From NCBI RefSeq assembly GCF_902459465.1, contig NC_047063.1:23295055-23359054 (forward strand): a stretch of 64,000 bases of DNA. The letters are read 5' to 3'. A program made the translations under genes and the position numbers. The notes under the pieces were generated by a model. It worked only from the letters and a program-made list of their open reading frames with translations, had not been told where the DNA came from and ran no database searches. Positions 48,568 to 56,558 of the stretch are shown here, piece by piece; within the stretch, counting starts at the first letter, position 1, and each line of letters begins with the position of its first letter. This DNA comes from Asterias rubens (taxonomy: Eukaryota; Echinodermata; Asteroidea; Forcipulatida; Asteriidae).

Positions 48568-50998
48568 TGTTTGTTTATTTATTCATATGTTGATTAATTT
48601 ATGATATTGATTAAGTGATGAGGATACACTTGCCAATAATGACTATAAGAGCAGTTGAATGAATCATATATTTATAATCTGTGATTGGTCTATAAAATTT
48701 ATATTAATTGTTTTATTGTTTCATTGTTTGATTGACTTATTTATTGACTGATCAATTGACTCATTTATTCATTTATTGATTATGTGCATGATGACGAGAT
48801 TGAAAAAGTATCTAGTTGATTTCTTCAATGCTGCATTTATAGACAAATAATTGTATGCTCAGTGTTGAGTTTATTGTTACAAAAAATAGTTAACGGTCTG
48901 ACATTTCGACTCTAGAAGAGCCTTTTTCTGATTTTATGCCTTCTAACAAACTTTGCAAGGGTGCAAATGTCAGGCCATTTACCATGTTTTCCTTTATGCC
49001 ATAGGTTCTTTTGGTTGCTGAACAGTTTGCAACAGCAAACACTCATTTCTCATTATTTTGATTAAGTTTAAGTTGATTGAATACATTGATCACTTAAAGG
49101 CAGTGGACACTATTGGTAATTACTCAAAATAATTATTAGCATAAAACCTTTCTTGGTGACGAGTAATGGGGAGAGTTTGATGGTTAAAACAATGTGAGAA
49201 ACGGCTCCCTCTGAAGTGCAATAGTTTTTTGAGAAAGAAGTAATTTTCCACGAATTTGATTTAGAGACCTCAGATTTAGAACTTGAGGTCTCGAAATCAA
49301 CCATCTAAACGCACACAACTTCGTGTGACAAGGGTGTTTTTTTCTTTCATTATTATCTCGCAAGTTTGATGACCGATTGAGCTCAAATTTTCACAGGTTT
49401 GTTATTTTATGCACATGTTGAGATACACCAACTGTGAAGGCTAGTCTTTGACAATTACCAATAGTGTCCACTGCCTTTAACTGATAGTTGGTACAATGTA
49501 CATTTTGTTTTGGTGCGTGATGTTTTGGCTTACTGATAAACTAATTGACATCTTTTGGGATTGATTTACTGACTCATTCATTCATTTATTGATTATGTGC
49601 ATGATGACAATTATTGAAAAAAGTATCTTCATAATTTTATTGACTTCTTCATTGCTTCATTTATAGACAAATAATTGTATACTCAGTATACTCATTGATT
49701 GATTCATTGTTTTCATGTAGGTTTTGTACTGTTATCTATTATGATGTTTATTATGATGTTTAGCATAAATTCAGGACTAAACATGTAGTGTATTTTTTCT
49801 CAGGACCTAGCTTTTATTTTTTTGAATAGTTTCATGTTTGTTTATACACGCTCCTTTTTCTCAGTTATATGAAAAAGTAAAGTTTCTTTGTGTAATCCAA
49901 GTTAGTTTCATAGTTTATTTGCAATGAAGACTTTTCACAAATCTTTTGAGAGGGATTTCTGTTTTGGGATAAAAAAAAAGTATTAGCAAACTTCCAACGT
50001 GTTCCTCATTATTCTTTCAGCCTCTAGTAATGCACCTTGCCTGCGTGAATCTCAGAATGACCATGGACGAGGCGTTAGTAGCAGCAACAATCAACGCCGC
50101 TGCGTCCCTCGGTAAATCAATGACCCACGGGTCACTGGAGGTCGGCAAGGTCGGTGACATGATCATCATTGATGCACCAAGGTGAGTTGAAGTCACTGAT
50201 TATAGAACGCAAAAGGCGCAAGATGTAGAACTTTATCTGAAATGTGAAATCCCATTGGACGCCATTTCGGCAAGTAACTCTTTTGGTACAACAACAGATT
50301 AATGCAAATCAGTGCAGACGATACATACCTAGCAATGGGAAACAAAACATACTCTTGCTGAAATGGCGCCCATGTGTATTTCACACTCCAATTACATGTA
50401 GACAAAGCTTCAGTTAAGCATCTGTAATCTTTGGTTGAAGTATAGATGAAACCATCGATTCAGGGGATCCACCTCCTAAATTGAGGTTTCAATTGAGAAG
50501 GTACATTTTAGCCAGTATGGCCTATATGTGTGCCTTAGTGAAATTTCACAATGTTCTCGGGTGGCTGTGATTCAAATGTTGCTTTGATTATTTAATGCAC
50601 TTAAATTGTGTTTAATATGAGTGATTAAGCCAGCATGTTTGTCGCAGTCAATTGATGCAACTTTTTCACTGAGGTGCCATCAAACCATGAAGTAAATTCT
50701 CCTGAAGACGAGCAGAGGTTACTGTTCGAAACGTCGAGACCACACTGGCTCTTTTCAGAGCCAACACTCCCACAAATGACAAAGAAGATTTACACATGGT
50801 TGTACCTGCAAGTTTGCTATTTATTCATAGTTTTTTCTTTTTTATCCACACCATGCAAAGCTTCAAACAATACTATGAAGTAAATTGTTGTATTGTTTTG
50901 TGTTTTTTTTTTGTAGATGGGAGCATTTGATTTACCAGCTGGGCAACCATGCGAATCTGATCAAACATGTCATCAAGAGAGGAGATGTAGTCCGCTAA
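36717..50998 (+). CDS. AMDHD1: AMDHD1, imidazolonepropionase, complete 8-exon gene
   Basis: Hydrolyses 4-imidazolone-5-propanoate to N-formimidoyl-L-glutamate, the third step of histidine breakdown; cytosolic metal-dependent amidohydrolase (HutI family). Exons: 36717-36871, 39248-39354, 41532-41596, 43042-43319, 44050-44275, 47702-47920, 50021-50181, 50917-50998. All junctions are GT/AG with matching phases, giving 1293 nt and 430 aa, close to the vertebrate ~426 aa. Metal ligands are visible: HTH (H93, H95), H266 in NFHGDEL and D340 in LGSDFNP. H289 in SHLEE and E269 complete the catalytic set expected for the family. No truncation or frameshift. All introns contain transposon debris. It is divergent from CFAP100. 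Confidence 0.95.
37270..37742. mobile_element. Foldback-type element with repeats inside its arms, 8-bp target duplication
   Basis: 473 bp. Both inverted arms contain CTACTACTTGCCGTCAACTC and then repeated CGCCGTCAACTCG units. Perfect GTTGCAGG direct repeats flank it (37262-37269 and 37743-37750). Inserted in AMDHD1 intron 1. Confidence 0.75.
37850..38705 (-). pseudogene. Non-LTR retrotransposon reverse transcriptase fragment
   Basis: Frames on the minus strand read DIHRLQNWASKWNSM, then MEFNVSKCYCMHITHKK, YLGVHINSNLTWAQHI and, after shifts, LVLPRLECCASIWDPFH and LQSSQLWAG. This is the post-catalytic half of a non-LTR polymerase, broken by frameshifts and stops. Confidence 0.75.
38756..38999 (+). 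mobile_element. tRNA-derived SINE
   Basis: A box GGTGGTCTAGTGGTTTAACA, B box TTGGTTCGAATCCCACCC, then GGGAAAGTACAGAGTATACA. Same family as 26648 and 44344; in AMDHD1 intron 1. Confidence 0.7.
39248..39354 (+). CDS. AMDHD1: AMDHD1 coding exon 2
   Basis: 107 nt, acceptor GACCAG, donor GTGAGT. Encodes the start of the TIM-barrel fold, ending AKGMCVLPG, the conserved 'G..VLPGLVD' lead-in to the metal site. Confidence 0.9.
39381..39662. mobile_element. MITE with perfect 30-bp terminal inverted repeats
   Basis: 282 bp. The left 39381-39410 and right 39633-39662 arms are exact inverses; inside the outer TATATA is AGAACTAGAGGGCGCACTGG. It starts 27 bp after AMDHD1 exon 2. Confidence 0.85.
39705..39990. 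mobile_element. GC-rich repeat, possible MITE
   Basis: Starts near CCCTGTTCACACTACTC and ends near CAGTGTGAAAAGGGGTA, an imperfect inverse. It is full of CCCTGGGG-type motifs. Confidence 0.4.
40381..40754. mobile_element. TTAA MITE family 4
   Basis: 374 bp. Ends TTAAAGGAACATGTTGCCTT and its inverse, with a second inverted pair around GTCGGCCATTTATTGG/ATAAATGGCCGAC in the middle. In AMDHD1 intron 2. Confidence 0.85.
40870..41230. mobile_element. Long-hairpin MITE family 3
   Basis: Diverged copy of the element at 33163. Keeps GAAAGCTTCCCTT and TTTTAGCATGTAAAAC, and ends ACACCCAAATCCTTTG. Confidence 0.6.
41532..41596 (+). CDS. AMDHD1: AMDHD1 coding exon 3 (metal-binding HxH)
   Basis: 65 nt encoding GLVDGHTHPVWAGDRVHEFA followed by MK. 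The HTH pair is the first metal-ligand motif of amidohydrolases. Too short to stand out as an open reading frame; found by motif and phase. Confidence 0.94.
42720..43020 (-). pseudogene. Non-LTR retrotransposon polymerase tail
   Basis: Minus frame reads GHRSFTYATRLSSLPVHIHQ, then ASSLQCFKSLLKTHLF, the standard end of CR1/L2-type polymerases, close to AMDHD1 exon 4. Confidence 0.75.
43042..43319 (+). CDS. AMDHD1: AMDHD1 coding exon 4
   Basis: 278 nt. Encodes LAGATYMDVHKAGGGIGFTV through AGTTLAECKSGYGL to STFCGAHSVPK. A non-LTR retrotransposon tail lies directly upstream in the intron, within about 20 bp of the acceptor. Confidence 0.95.
43340..44000. repeat. Nested retroposon fragments in AMDHD1 intron 4
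   Basis: Contains a GGTTTGCGGTAACACC-type repeat, then a GAACAAAGAAAAATTTA block at about 43644 that recurs at about 43904. Between them lies a minus-strand tRNA-like A box (TAGCTCAGTTGGTAGAGC) and after them a B box (GGTTCGAGTCCCACTC). The simplest reading is one SINE inserted in another with a long target duplication. Confidence 0.5.
44050..44275 (+). CDS. AMDHD1: AMDHD1 coding exon 5
   Basis: 226 nt. Encodes DNIDVFCERGVFD and INFHGDEL, which carries metal ligand H266 and catalytic E269. Ends at SAE with donor GTATGA, phase 0. Confidence 0.95.
44301..44897. mobile_element. TTAA MITE family 1, interrupted by a SINE
   Basis: TTAAAGGCACTGGACACTAT at the left, TGTCCAGTGCATTTAA at the right. 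The element is split by 44344-44557. Its centre is ACTTCAGCTGAAG, as in the copies at 230 and 5733. Confidence 0.8.
44344..44557 (+). mobile_element. tRNA-derived SINE nested in a MITE, 13-bp target duplication
   Basis: TCAAAAATAATTG occurs at 44331-44343 and 44558-44570. Between them is a full unit with A box (TAGTCTAGTCGGTAAGAC) and B box (GTGGGTTCGAATCCCACC). The clean duplication defines this SINE family's ends. Confidence 0.88.
45130..45465 (+). pseudogene. Non-LTR retrotransposon tail with 32-bp duplication
   Basis: Reads RHSWGDRSFTSAMPRIWNSL, then PLNRRSCLCTTKFKSLLVSQ, a polymerase C-terminus. TTTACAAGGTGCTGTGGCGC plus 12 more bases is repeated twice at 45146-45209. Confidence 0.7.
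45853..46020. mobile_element. Hairpin MITE
   Basis: Arms GTACTTCTGAAAATCCTTG...CTGTAATTACC at left and GTAATTACAG...CAAGGATTCTCAAAAGTAC at right. Confidence 0.6.
46022..46355. mobile_element. Possible MITE with TTATAACTTGGTAACA ends
   Basis: Left TTATAACTTGGTAACA and right TGTTACCAAGGTATAA are inverse with one mismatch; the interior is unassigned. Confidence 0.5.
47215..47545. mobile_element. Long-hairpin MITE family 3
   Basis: Near-perfect long hairpin with a TCGTCTCATGAGACGA centre; ends CCCAAATCCTTTAA. It lies about 150 bp before AMDHD1 exon 6. Confidence 0.75.
47702..47920 (+). CDS. AMDHD1: AMDHD1 coding exon 6
   Basis: 219 nt, phase 0 on both sides. Encodes ISHLEEISDAG (catalytic His), LPTTAYILRL and VALGSDFNPNAFCLSM (metal ligand D340). 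Confidence 0.95.
47930..48122. mobile_element. Palindromic MITE
   Basis: Two arms of about 80 nt: GGGAATAAAAGCGTAGCA...GATAAAGGCC and its inverse. A half copy is at 25715-25810. Confidence 0.6.
48531..48568. repeat. (GATT)n microsatellite
   Basis: About nine GATT units within a longer ATT/GATT-rich stretch. Confidence 0.9.
48765..48880. repeat. Direct repeat paired with 49568-49695
   Basis: Shares TTTATTGATTATGTGCATGA and TTATAGACAAATAATTGTAT with 49568-49695; a local duplication separated by a MITE. Confidence 0.6.
49094..49480. mobile_element. TTAA MITE family 1, full length
   Basis: 387 bp, well preserved, in AMDHD1 intron 6 between the two duplicated segments at 48765 and 49568. Confidence 0.88.
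50021..50181 (+). CDS. AMDHD1: AMDHD1 coding exon 7
   Basis: 161 nt. Encodes PLVMHLACVNLRMTMDEALV and HGSLEVGKVGDMIIID, the C-terminal fold. Acceptor TTTCAG, donor GTGAGT. Confidence 0.95.
50699..50795 (+). repeat. Hairpin repeat (CTGAAGA-stem-GAAACGTCG)
   Basis: CTGAAGACGAGCAGAGGTTA, then CTGTTCGAAACGTCGAG, then the GGCTCTTTTCAGAGCC hairpin. The best-preserved copy of the motif family at 23759 and 30600. Confidence 0.6.
50917..50998 (+). CDS. AMDHD1: AMDHD1 last coding exon
   Basis: 82 nt ending in TAA. Encodes WEHLIYQLGNHANLIKHVIK and RGDVVR. WEHLIYQ is a family signature at the C-terminus. Confidence 0.95.
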
Positions 50999-51324
50999 AG
51001 AACCCGCCCTCTATTCAATTTTTGAGAGCTGCTATTAACAAAAACACCAGAGGACTGGCATTCTGAGTCCTGGATTGTCCCGGCTTTGAACCAGGGACCT
51101 TCAGATCTTTAGTGTGACGCTTTATAGAGCATAAACTTGCTTTGGAAAAACAGGTTGAGGTTGGTTCCAGGGTCTTCATGAAGAGATGAGTCTTCTAATG
51201 GTTTGCTGAGCTGTCATGTGGGGATTTTACTGAGCGTAGGACAAAGCGTATGCTGCTACAAACTGAAAAAGTTTACCAATGCTAAACAGAAAAAGTTTTC
51301 CAAGTTATTTAGTCCAATTGGTTT

Positions 51325-52065
51325 TGATTTTTGCCTCGCTGTGTTTGGTATCCTTTTGCTTTGCTGGACTGCCCTGTACGGAAGTTAACTAAGCAATGGA
51401 TATACGATGTTGAACAGAAACGGTTTACCAGCTTTAATACTCAAATTGCTTACGATTGGTGCCCTGCTGTGATTGGTAACCCACTGTTTGTGTTTGCTAT
51501 GCTATTGGTTTGTTGGACTGCCCTGTACGAAAGTTGATTAAGCACAGAACATACAGTATGTTGCTGAACAGAAACAGTTGTCAGCTATAATAATTATTTA
51601 AAGGGCTTGTGATTGGTACCCTGCTGTGATTGGTTACCCACTGTTTGTGATTGGTATGCTATTGGTTTGTTTGACTGCCCTGTACGGAAGTTGACTAAGC
51701 ACAGAACTTACAGTATGTTGCTGAATAGAAACAGTTTATCAGCTATAATAATTATTCAAACGGCTTGTGATTGGTACCTTGCTGTGATTGGTACCCTGCT
51801 GTGATTGGTAACCCACTGTGATTGGTAACCCACTGTTTGTGTTTGGTATGCTATCGGTTTGTTTGACTGCCCTGTACGGAAGTTGACTAAGCACAGAACA
51901 TACAGTATGTTGCTGAATAGAAACAGTTTATCAGCTATAATAATTATTCAAACGGCTTGTGATTGGTACCCTGCTGTGATTGGTGCCCTGCTGTGATTGG
52001 TTACCCACTGTTTGTGATTGTTAGGCTATTGGTTTGTTGGACTACCCTGTACGGACGTCTGTGCT
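51325..52065. repeat. Satellite-like tandem array of about 150-180 bp units
   Basis: About five copies of a unit containing TGATTGGTACCCTGCTGTGA, GACTGCCCTGTACGGAAGTT and ACAGTATGTTGCTGAA, with TGATTGG sub-repeats inside. It lies downstream of the AMDHD1 stop. Confidence 0.88.
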
Positions 52066-52797
52066 TACGGCAAGCAGACTTCACGGGTTAGCAGTGATTT
52101 TTGGTTTCTGCGCGTGCATACTCCACGTAACTAGGCATTCTACGCTTACAAGGCTAGCGCAGAAATTGGGGGCTTGCATGTAAGCAATTGTTAGCACAGA
52201 ATTTGTTGGTAAGCAGAGCCCTGAAATTGGGCCCTGATGACATCATTCTGAGAGGAAAAAATTTGTCTCAACATTTGTGTACTGTAGATAGTATTCAATT
52301 GAAATGGCCTTGTTTGACTGATGAACAATTCCCCATTGGATTGTAAAGATCCATTTGTTTTTTAAATACAATGACGTCATGTTTCAAATTTCACTTATTA
52401 CCACTAAAAGGTTACAAGCCAAAAACACTTCCTCATACTTGCAATTTGTAAATATTTTCCTGAAATGTGTGCTCAGCTTTCAGCTGTGAACTTTGTTCAT
52501 GCATGCATGGGGTAATTAACTAGTTTGTTACTCTGTGGTGCATGCATCCCAAATTTTTAATCAAGATGTTTATCTTCTGCTCAGTCAACTTGTGTGCAAT
52601 ATTAACAGTGAAGAAACAAATAGGGGCTCCAGTGGGTGCAGCATATTTCAGGGGTCACTTCTGGTCAATTAAAACTAAATCTTCGATCGCATTTTTCTCA
52701 ACAAAGACCCCTTTCCAGTGCTCTTGTGCCATTCTCTATATTTTATAAAATGATCTATTGTGGATGTACTGCCAAACACAAATATATTGTGTAAATA

Positions 52798-52803
52798 GAA
52801 TAA
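52798..52803 (+). terminator. AMDHD1: possible AMDHD1 poly(A) signal
   Basis: AATAAA about 1.8 kb after the stop codon, downstream of the tandem repeat block. If used, the 3' UTR would contain the whole 51.3-52.07 kb satellite. A second one lies near 52848. Confidence 0.3.
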
Positions 52804-53086
52804 AATTATAGTTATAAAACCCTTGAAAATATCACATGAAAACGTTTTTAATAAATGTTACAGTTTATTATTGGTAAATTATTGATCTGAAATGTCCAGA
52901 TTTCAGAAGGACACCTCATGTCCCCATTTATTACGCTACTTTTAAAAGATGAAAACAATGCACAATTTGGTGTGCTATTTTGTGAAATGTAATGCTTGAT
53001 AACTTAAATGACTCGAAATATAGTGTGACAATTTTGTATAACAAGAAAATAAATCTCTTGTTTTCCCCAACCCCTCTCAGCTTATG

Positions 53087-53600
53087 TTAAAGACACTGGA
53101 CACTATTGGTAATTGTCAAAGACCAGTCTTCTCACTTGCTGTATCTCAACATATGCATAAAATAACAAACATGTGAAAATTTGAGCTAAATCGTTCATCG
53201 AAGTTGCGAGATAATTAATCAACGAAAAAACACCCTTGTTACACGAAGATGTGTGCTTTCAGATGCTTGATTTTGAGACCAAAAATTCTAAATCTATGAG
53301 GTCACGAAATAAAATTTGTGGAAAATTACTTCTTTCTCGAAAACTACTTCAGAGGGAGCCGTTTCTCATAATGTTGTATATTATCAACATCTCCCCATTA
53401 CTCTAGCCCACGTTGTTGAGCTGTTAATTGCTCCGCTTTTAAAATCGATCTCATCACTGTCGCATGTAATGGCGACAGTGATGAGACCGATGTTAAAAGC
53501 GGAGCCATTAACAGCTCAACAAGGTGGGCTACCCATTACTCGTTACCAAGTGAAGTTTTATACTAATAATTATTTTGAGTAGTTACCAATAGTGTCCACT
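53087..53600. mobile_element. TTAA MITE family 1, interrupted by a hairpin MITE
   Basis: Left TTAAAGACACTGGACACTAT, right ACCAATAGTGTCCACTG with the last bases lost. Split by 53404-53531. Confidence 0.85.
53404..53531. mobile_element. 128-bp near-perfect hairpin MITE with 10-bp target duplication
   Basis: Two 60-nt arms with four mismatches around an 8-nt loop, starting TAGCCCAC and ending GTGGGCTA. Flanked by CCCATTACTC at 53394-53403 and 53532-53541. Confidence 0.9.
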
Positions 53601-53602
53601 GA

Positions 53603-53720
53603 ACAGAACAAACATTAAAAGTTCACAGATTTACAAATAACTTACAGGGTTTACAGAAGGTAATGATGGAAGACTTCCCTTGAAATATTATTCAATGAAA
53701 TACTTTACTTAAGTTGATAC
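53603..53720. mobile_element. Fragment of TTAA MITE family 2
   Basis: Matches the left part of 14037-14410 (GTTCACAGATTTACAAATAA, then the TTACAGGGTTTACAGAAGG block), joined directly to the MITE before it. Confidence 0.65.
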
Positions 53721-54960
53721 CAGTAGCATATCACTGTCTGAAATACATGTACATTGATGTGCAAGAATGATTTTTTAGGGTTCTTACAAATATTTGAAAT
53801 ATATGAGTAGGCACGAAATCCCTGACACAACATCAATGATGTTGTTTGTTATTAATGTGAACTTAGCCGTGTCCTGTGAAAACAAGTACACGTGTACAGA
53901 TTACTTGGTTTAGATTCGAACCCACGACATTTGCCGTTGTAGAGATTGACACTTTTTTAGTTCAGATTTTATTTTGTTTTTCTAGAACCGTATCTTGTTG
54001 ATGGATACTGTCTTCCCTTTATTTTGACTTTTGGTAAAAGGTTAATAAATAACCCACCATAACTGCTTAACTGCAGTGTGATGCTGTATAATCCTGTGTT
54101 GTGTGTTTTTTACATTTATTTTAATATTGTTTCTAAATTCACCTTGCCTGGTAATTTATTTTACTTTTGTTTGTTTTGTAATTTTCCATGTAAGATTTTA
54201 TTGTTGTTTACAGTAAGTTTTGAGTTGTTGACTCGTGGGTATTGTTGTAATACGGCTTGTTATTAGAAGAGCGCCCTCACGAGGCCGTGTGTAACAAGTA
54301 AATGTTGTATGCAGGCGGCCATGTTTTACTTGAACTTACTTGAACTTACTTGAATCCACCGACGCCATCACACAACTGTCTTAGTAAATGAGCTACAGCA
54401 ATAAAAGCATATTCAAGTTCAATCTTCAGCCATCCGGCCTCCTGAATTATTACAGGTGTTTCTTAATAATTGCACTGATTTGCGATTTGTCTTGTTACTG
54501 TTTGTCACACACACCGTTTTCTTCGAAATACATAACCGATTATTTTTTATGACGGTTGTCATGAATGTTCATTTCACCATGGAGCAATTATTGCTCCATG
54601 ATTTCACCAATTCTTCAAAAAGGCGACAATGTGGGATTTTTTTCTCAAAAACTCGCCGTTTTAACGGGCATTTCAAAATGTCGATTGCCCTTTCTTTTGG
54701 GTTTAAAAAGTATTGTTTCCATTATTTTTTTTCTATTTTTTTTTTCTCAAATGATTTAAAGCTTGTTATTTTGACCATGGAGGAATAAACTATTTGACAA
54801 TGACATACTCATGTTTTCTTACTTGGGCCACCGCAATGATAATCCATAATGTACACAATCTACGAACCATTACTGACAGTATAGCGCTTCTTTTATTTGC
54901 TTTTTAAAGCTTAAAACTCATAGTCTTGATACAGTACAGAGTGACCACATAACTTCGAAG
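53721..54960. other. Non-coding, AT-rich
   Basis: No gene supported. Contains a CATGGAGCAATTATTGCTCC palindrome (54578-54600) and GAACTTACTT repeats near 54330. Confidence 0.35.
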
Positions 54961-55080
54961 TGAAATGCTTCCAAAATACTTTCGAAATTGTGTGAAGAAA
55001 ATACAAGAGAAAAGGGAAATCGCCCGTTACCCGGGCAAAATAATTATCTCTGAACAACAATGGGCATGTAATAACTGCAG

Positions 55081-55494
55081 TATGTAATAAACACCGTTGT
55101 TTCTACCAAAACGTGACAACCTTGCTGTCGAATATTGGTGTTGTTGAAAGTTCCACAGGACCATCGGTGATCTATTGAAGTAAAATAGTTTAAATCGATT
55201 TATTAAACCTTTGGCTCTTCTGCTATGAAGCTTAAAGGGGCACATCGGCTTACTAGGAAGATATTTACTCGCGTCATATTTTAGAACCACACTTTGGTTC
55301 TAACGTGACCTTTTTTTTTAAAGCTCGAAAACGGCGAAATTTGATGTTTTCTTTGAAGGACTGTTCTTCTCCATTCCTAGAAGATCTTCCAAGTAAAGCC
55401 GATGTGCCCTGGCCCTTTAAGCTTCATAGCAGAAAAGCCACAAGGTTATGTAATAAACACTGTTGTTTCTACCAAAACGTGACAACCTTCCTGT
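55081..55494. repeat. Direct repeats flanking a TTAA palindromic element
   Basis: TGTTTCTACCAAAACGTGAC with about 45 bp of shared context occurs at about 55082 and 55447. Between them is a MITE-like inverted repeat, 55232-55420, with ends TTAAAGGGGCACATCGGCTT and CCGATGTGCCCTGGCCCTTTAA. Confidence 0.6.
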
Positions 55495-55499
55495 TATAA

Positions 55500-56558
55500 T
55501 AGAGGTGACAATAAATAATTAAATTTCCATGGGTTCATCGTATGGAGTTATAATTGAAGAAAAAACACAATATGCCTACAGAGCTTATTATTAATGACTA
55601 CACAATATCAAATTTCCCCTTTCCTCTGTGATTGGTGGGACCACTGAGGTTTTACTCCCACTATTGTTGTATATACCCGCCTGTGCTTCCATTATACACT
55701 GTACATTAATTTATCTCGCCACATCCACTCTGCCGTTCTCGATGGGGTGCACTCGGCTAAACTTGTTTGGGGTTGCCCCTCGAAAAAGCACTCGTTCGAT
55801 AACAAAACAGGTCTCGAAGATTTATTCGTGGCGGTAGGGGGAGGGGTATGGGGGAGGTCAGTGCAGCATGCATGCAGAGCACCGGAGACTCACGCCCGCA
55901 ACGACAGCATGCTACGTCATCCCGGAGAGCTTGGCACGCCAGAGATCTGCAACTAAAGAGGTTTCTCAAGCATATGCTTGAGATCTATTAGATACGGATA
56001 ATCGTATTCGTTTGAATTAGATGCGCGTTGTTTCGCAATCATAGAGTTATGACGTGTCAGTCCTACAGGCCAAAGTACACACAAGTTGCGTGTGTGAGGG
56101 CTCCTCAACGCACGCACACTATACCCCATGGAATTAGTTTGTGGGGTCCTGCTTAGTGTTGTTTTTTATTCCATTTTCTAACTAATTCCCGTGTGGGGTC
56201 CAAGTTGAACAAAGAAATCCCGCATAAGGGGTCCATTGTTTCATTGTGTGAAAGACCCCGTAGAGGCACTTATATTGTAAAGCATCCTTGTTATACTTAT
56301 CCTGCCTTTTCATTGGTCGGTATGGTCGAGTTCCAAAAACAATAACTGACATATGTAAATGAGACAGGATGTCACGCAACTGGATCTGTTATTTTATGTC
56401 CATAAAAGCAAAATGTTTTTCACAAATGCCACAATTATTCCAAGGAAATTTGTTCCTCTGTGTCAGGAACTAAAGAAGCATCACAAAAATAAAGCAAAGA
56501 AAATAAACGATTCGTTATTAACAGCAAACTGAATTTCTGGACCTGTCTTTCTGCAGCA
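55500..56558. promoter_or_regulatory. Upstream region of the GPCR gene
   Basis: Presumed promoter and 5' UTR. The only supported signal is the acceptor-like CTTTCTGCAG just before the start codon. Confidence 0.25.
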
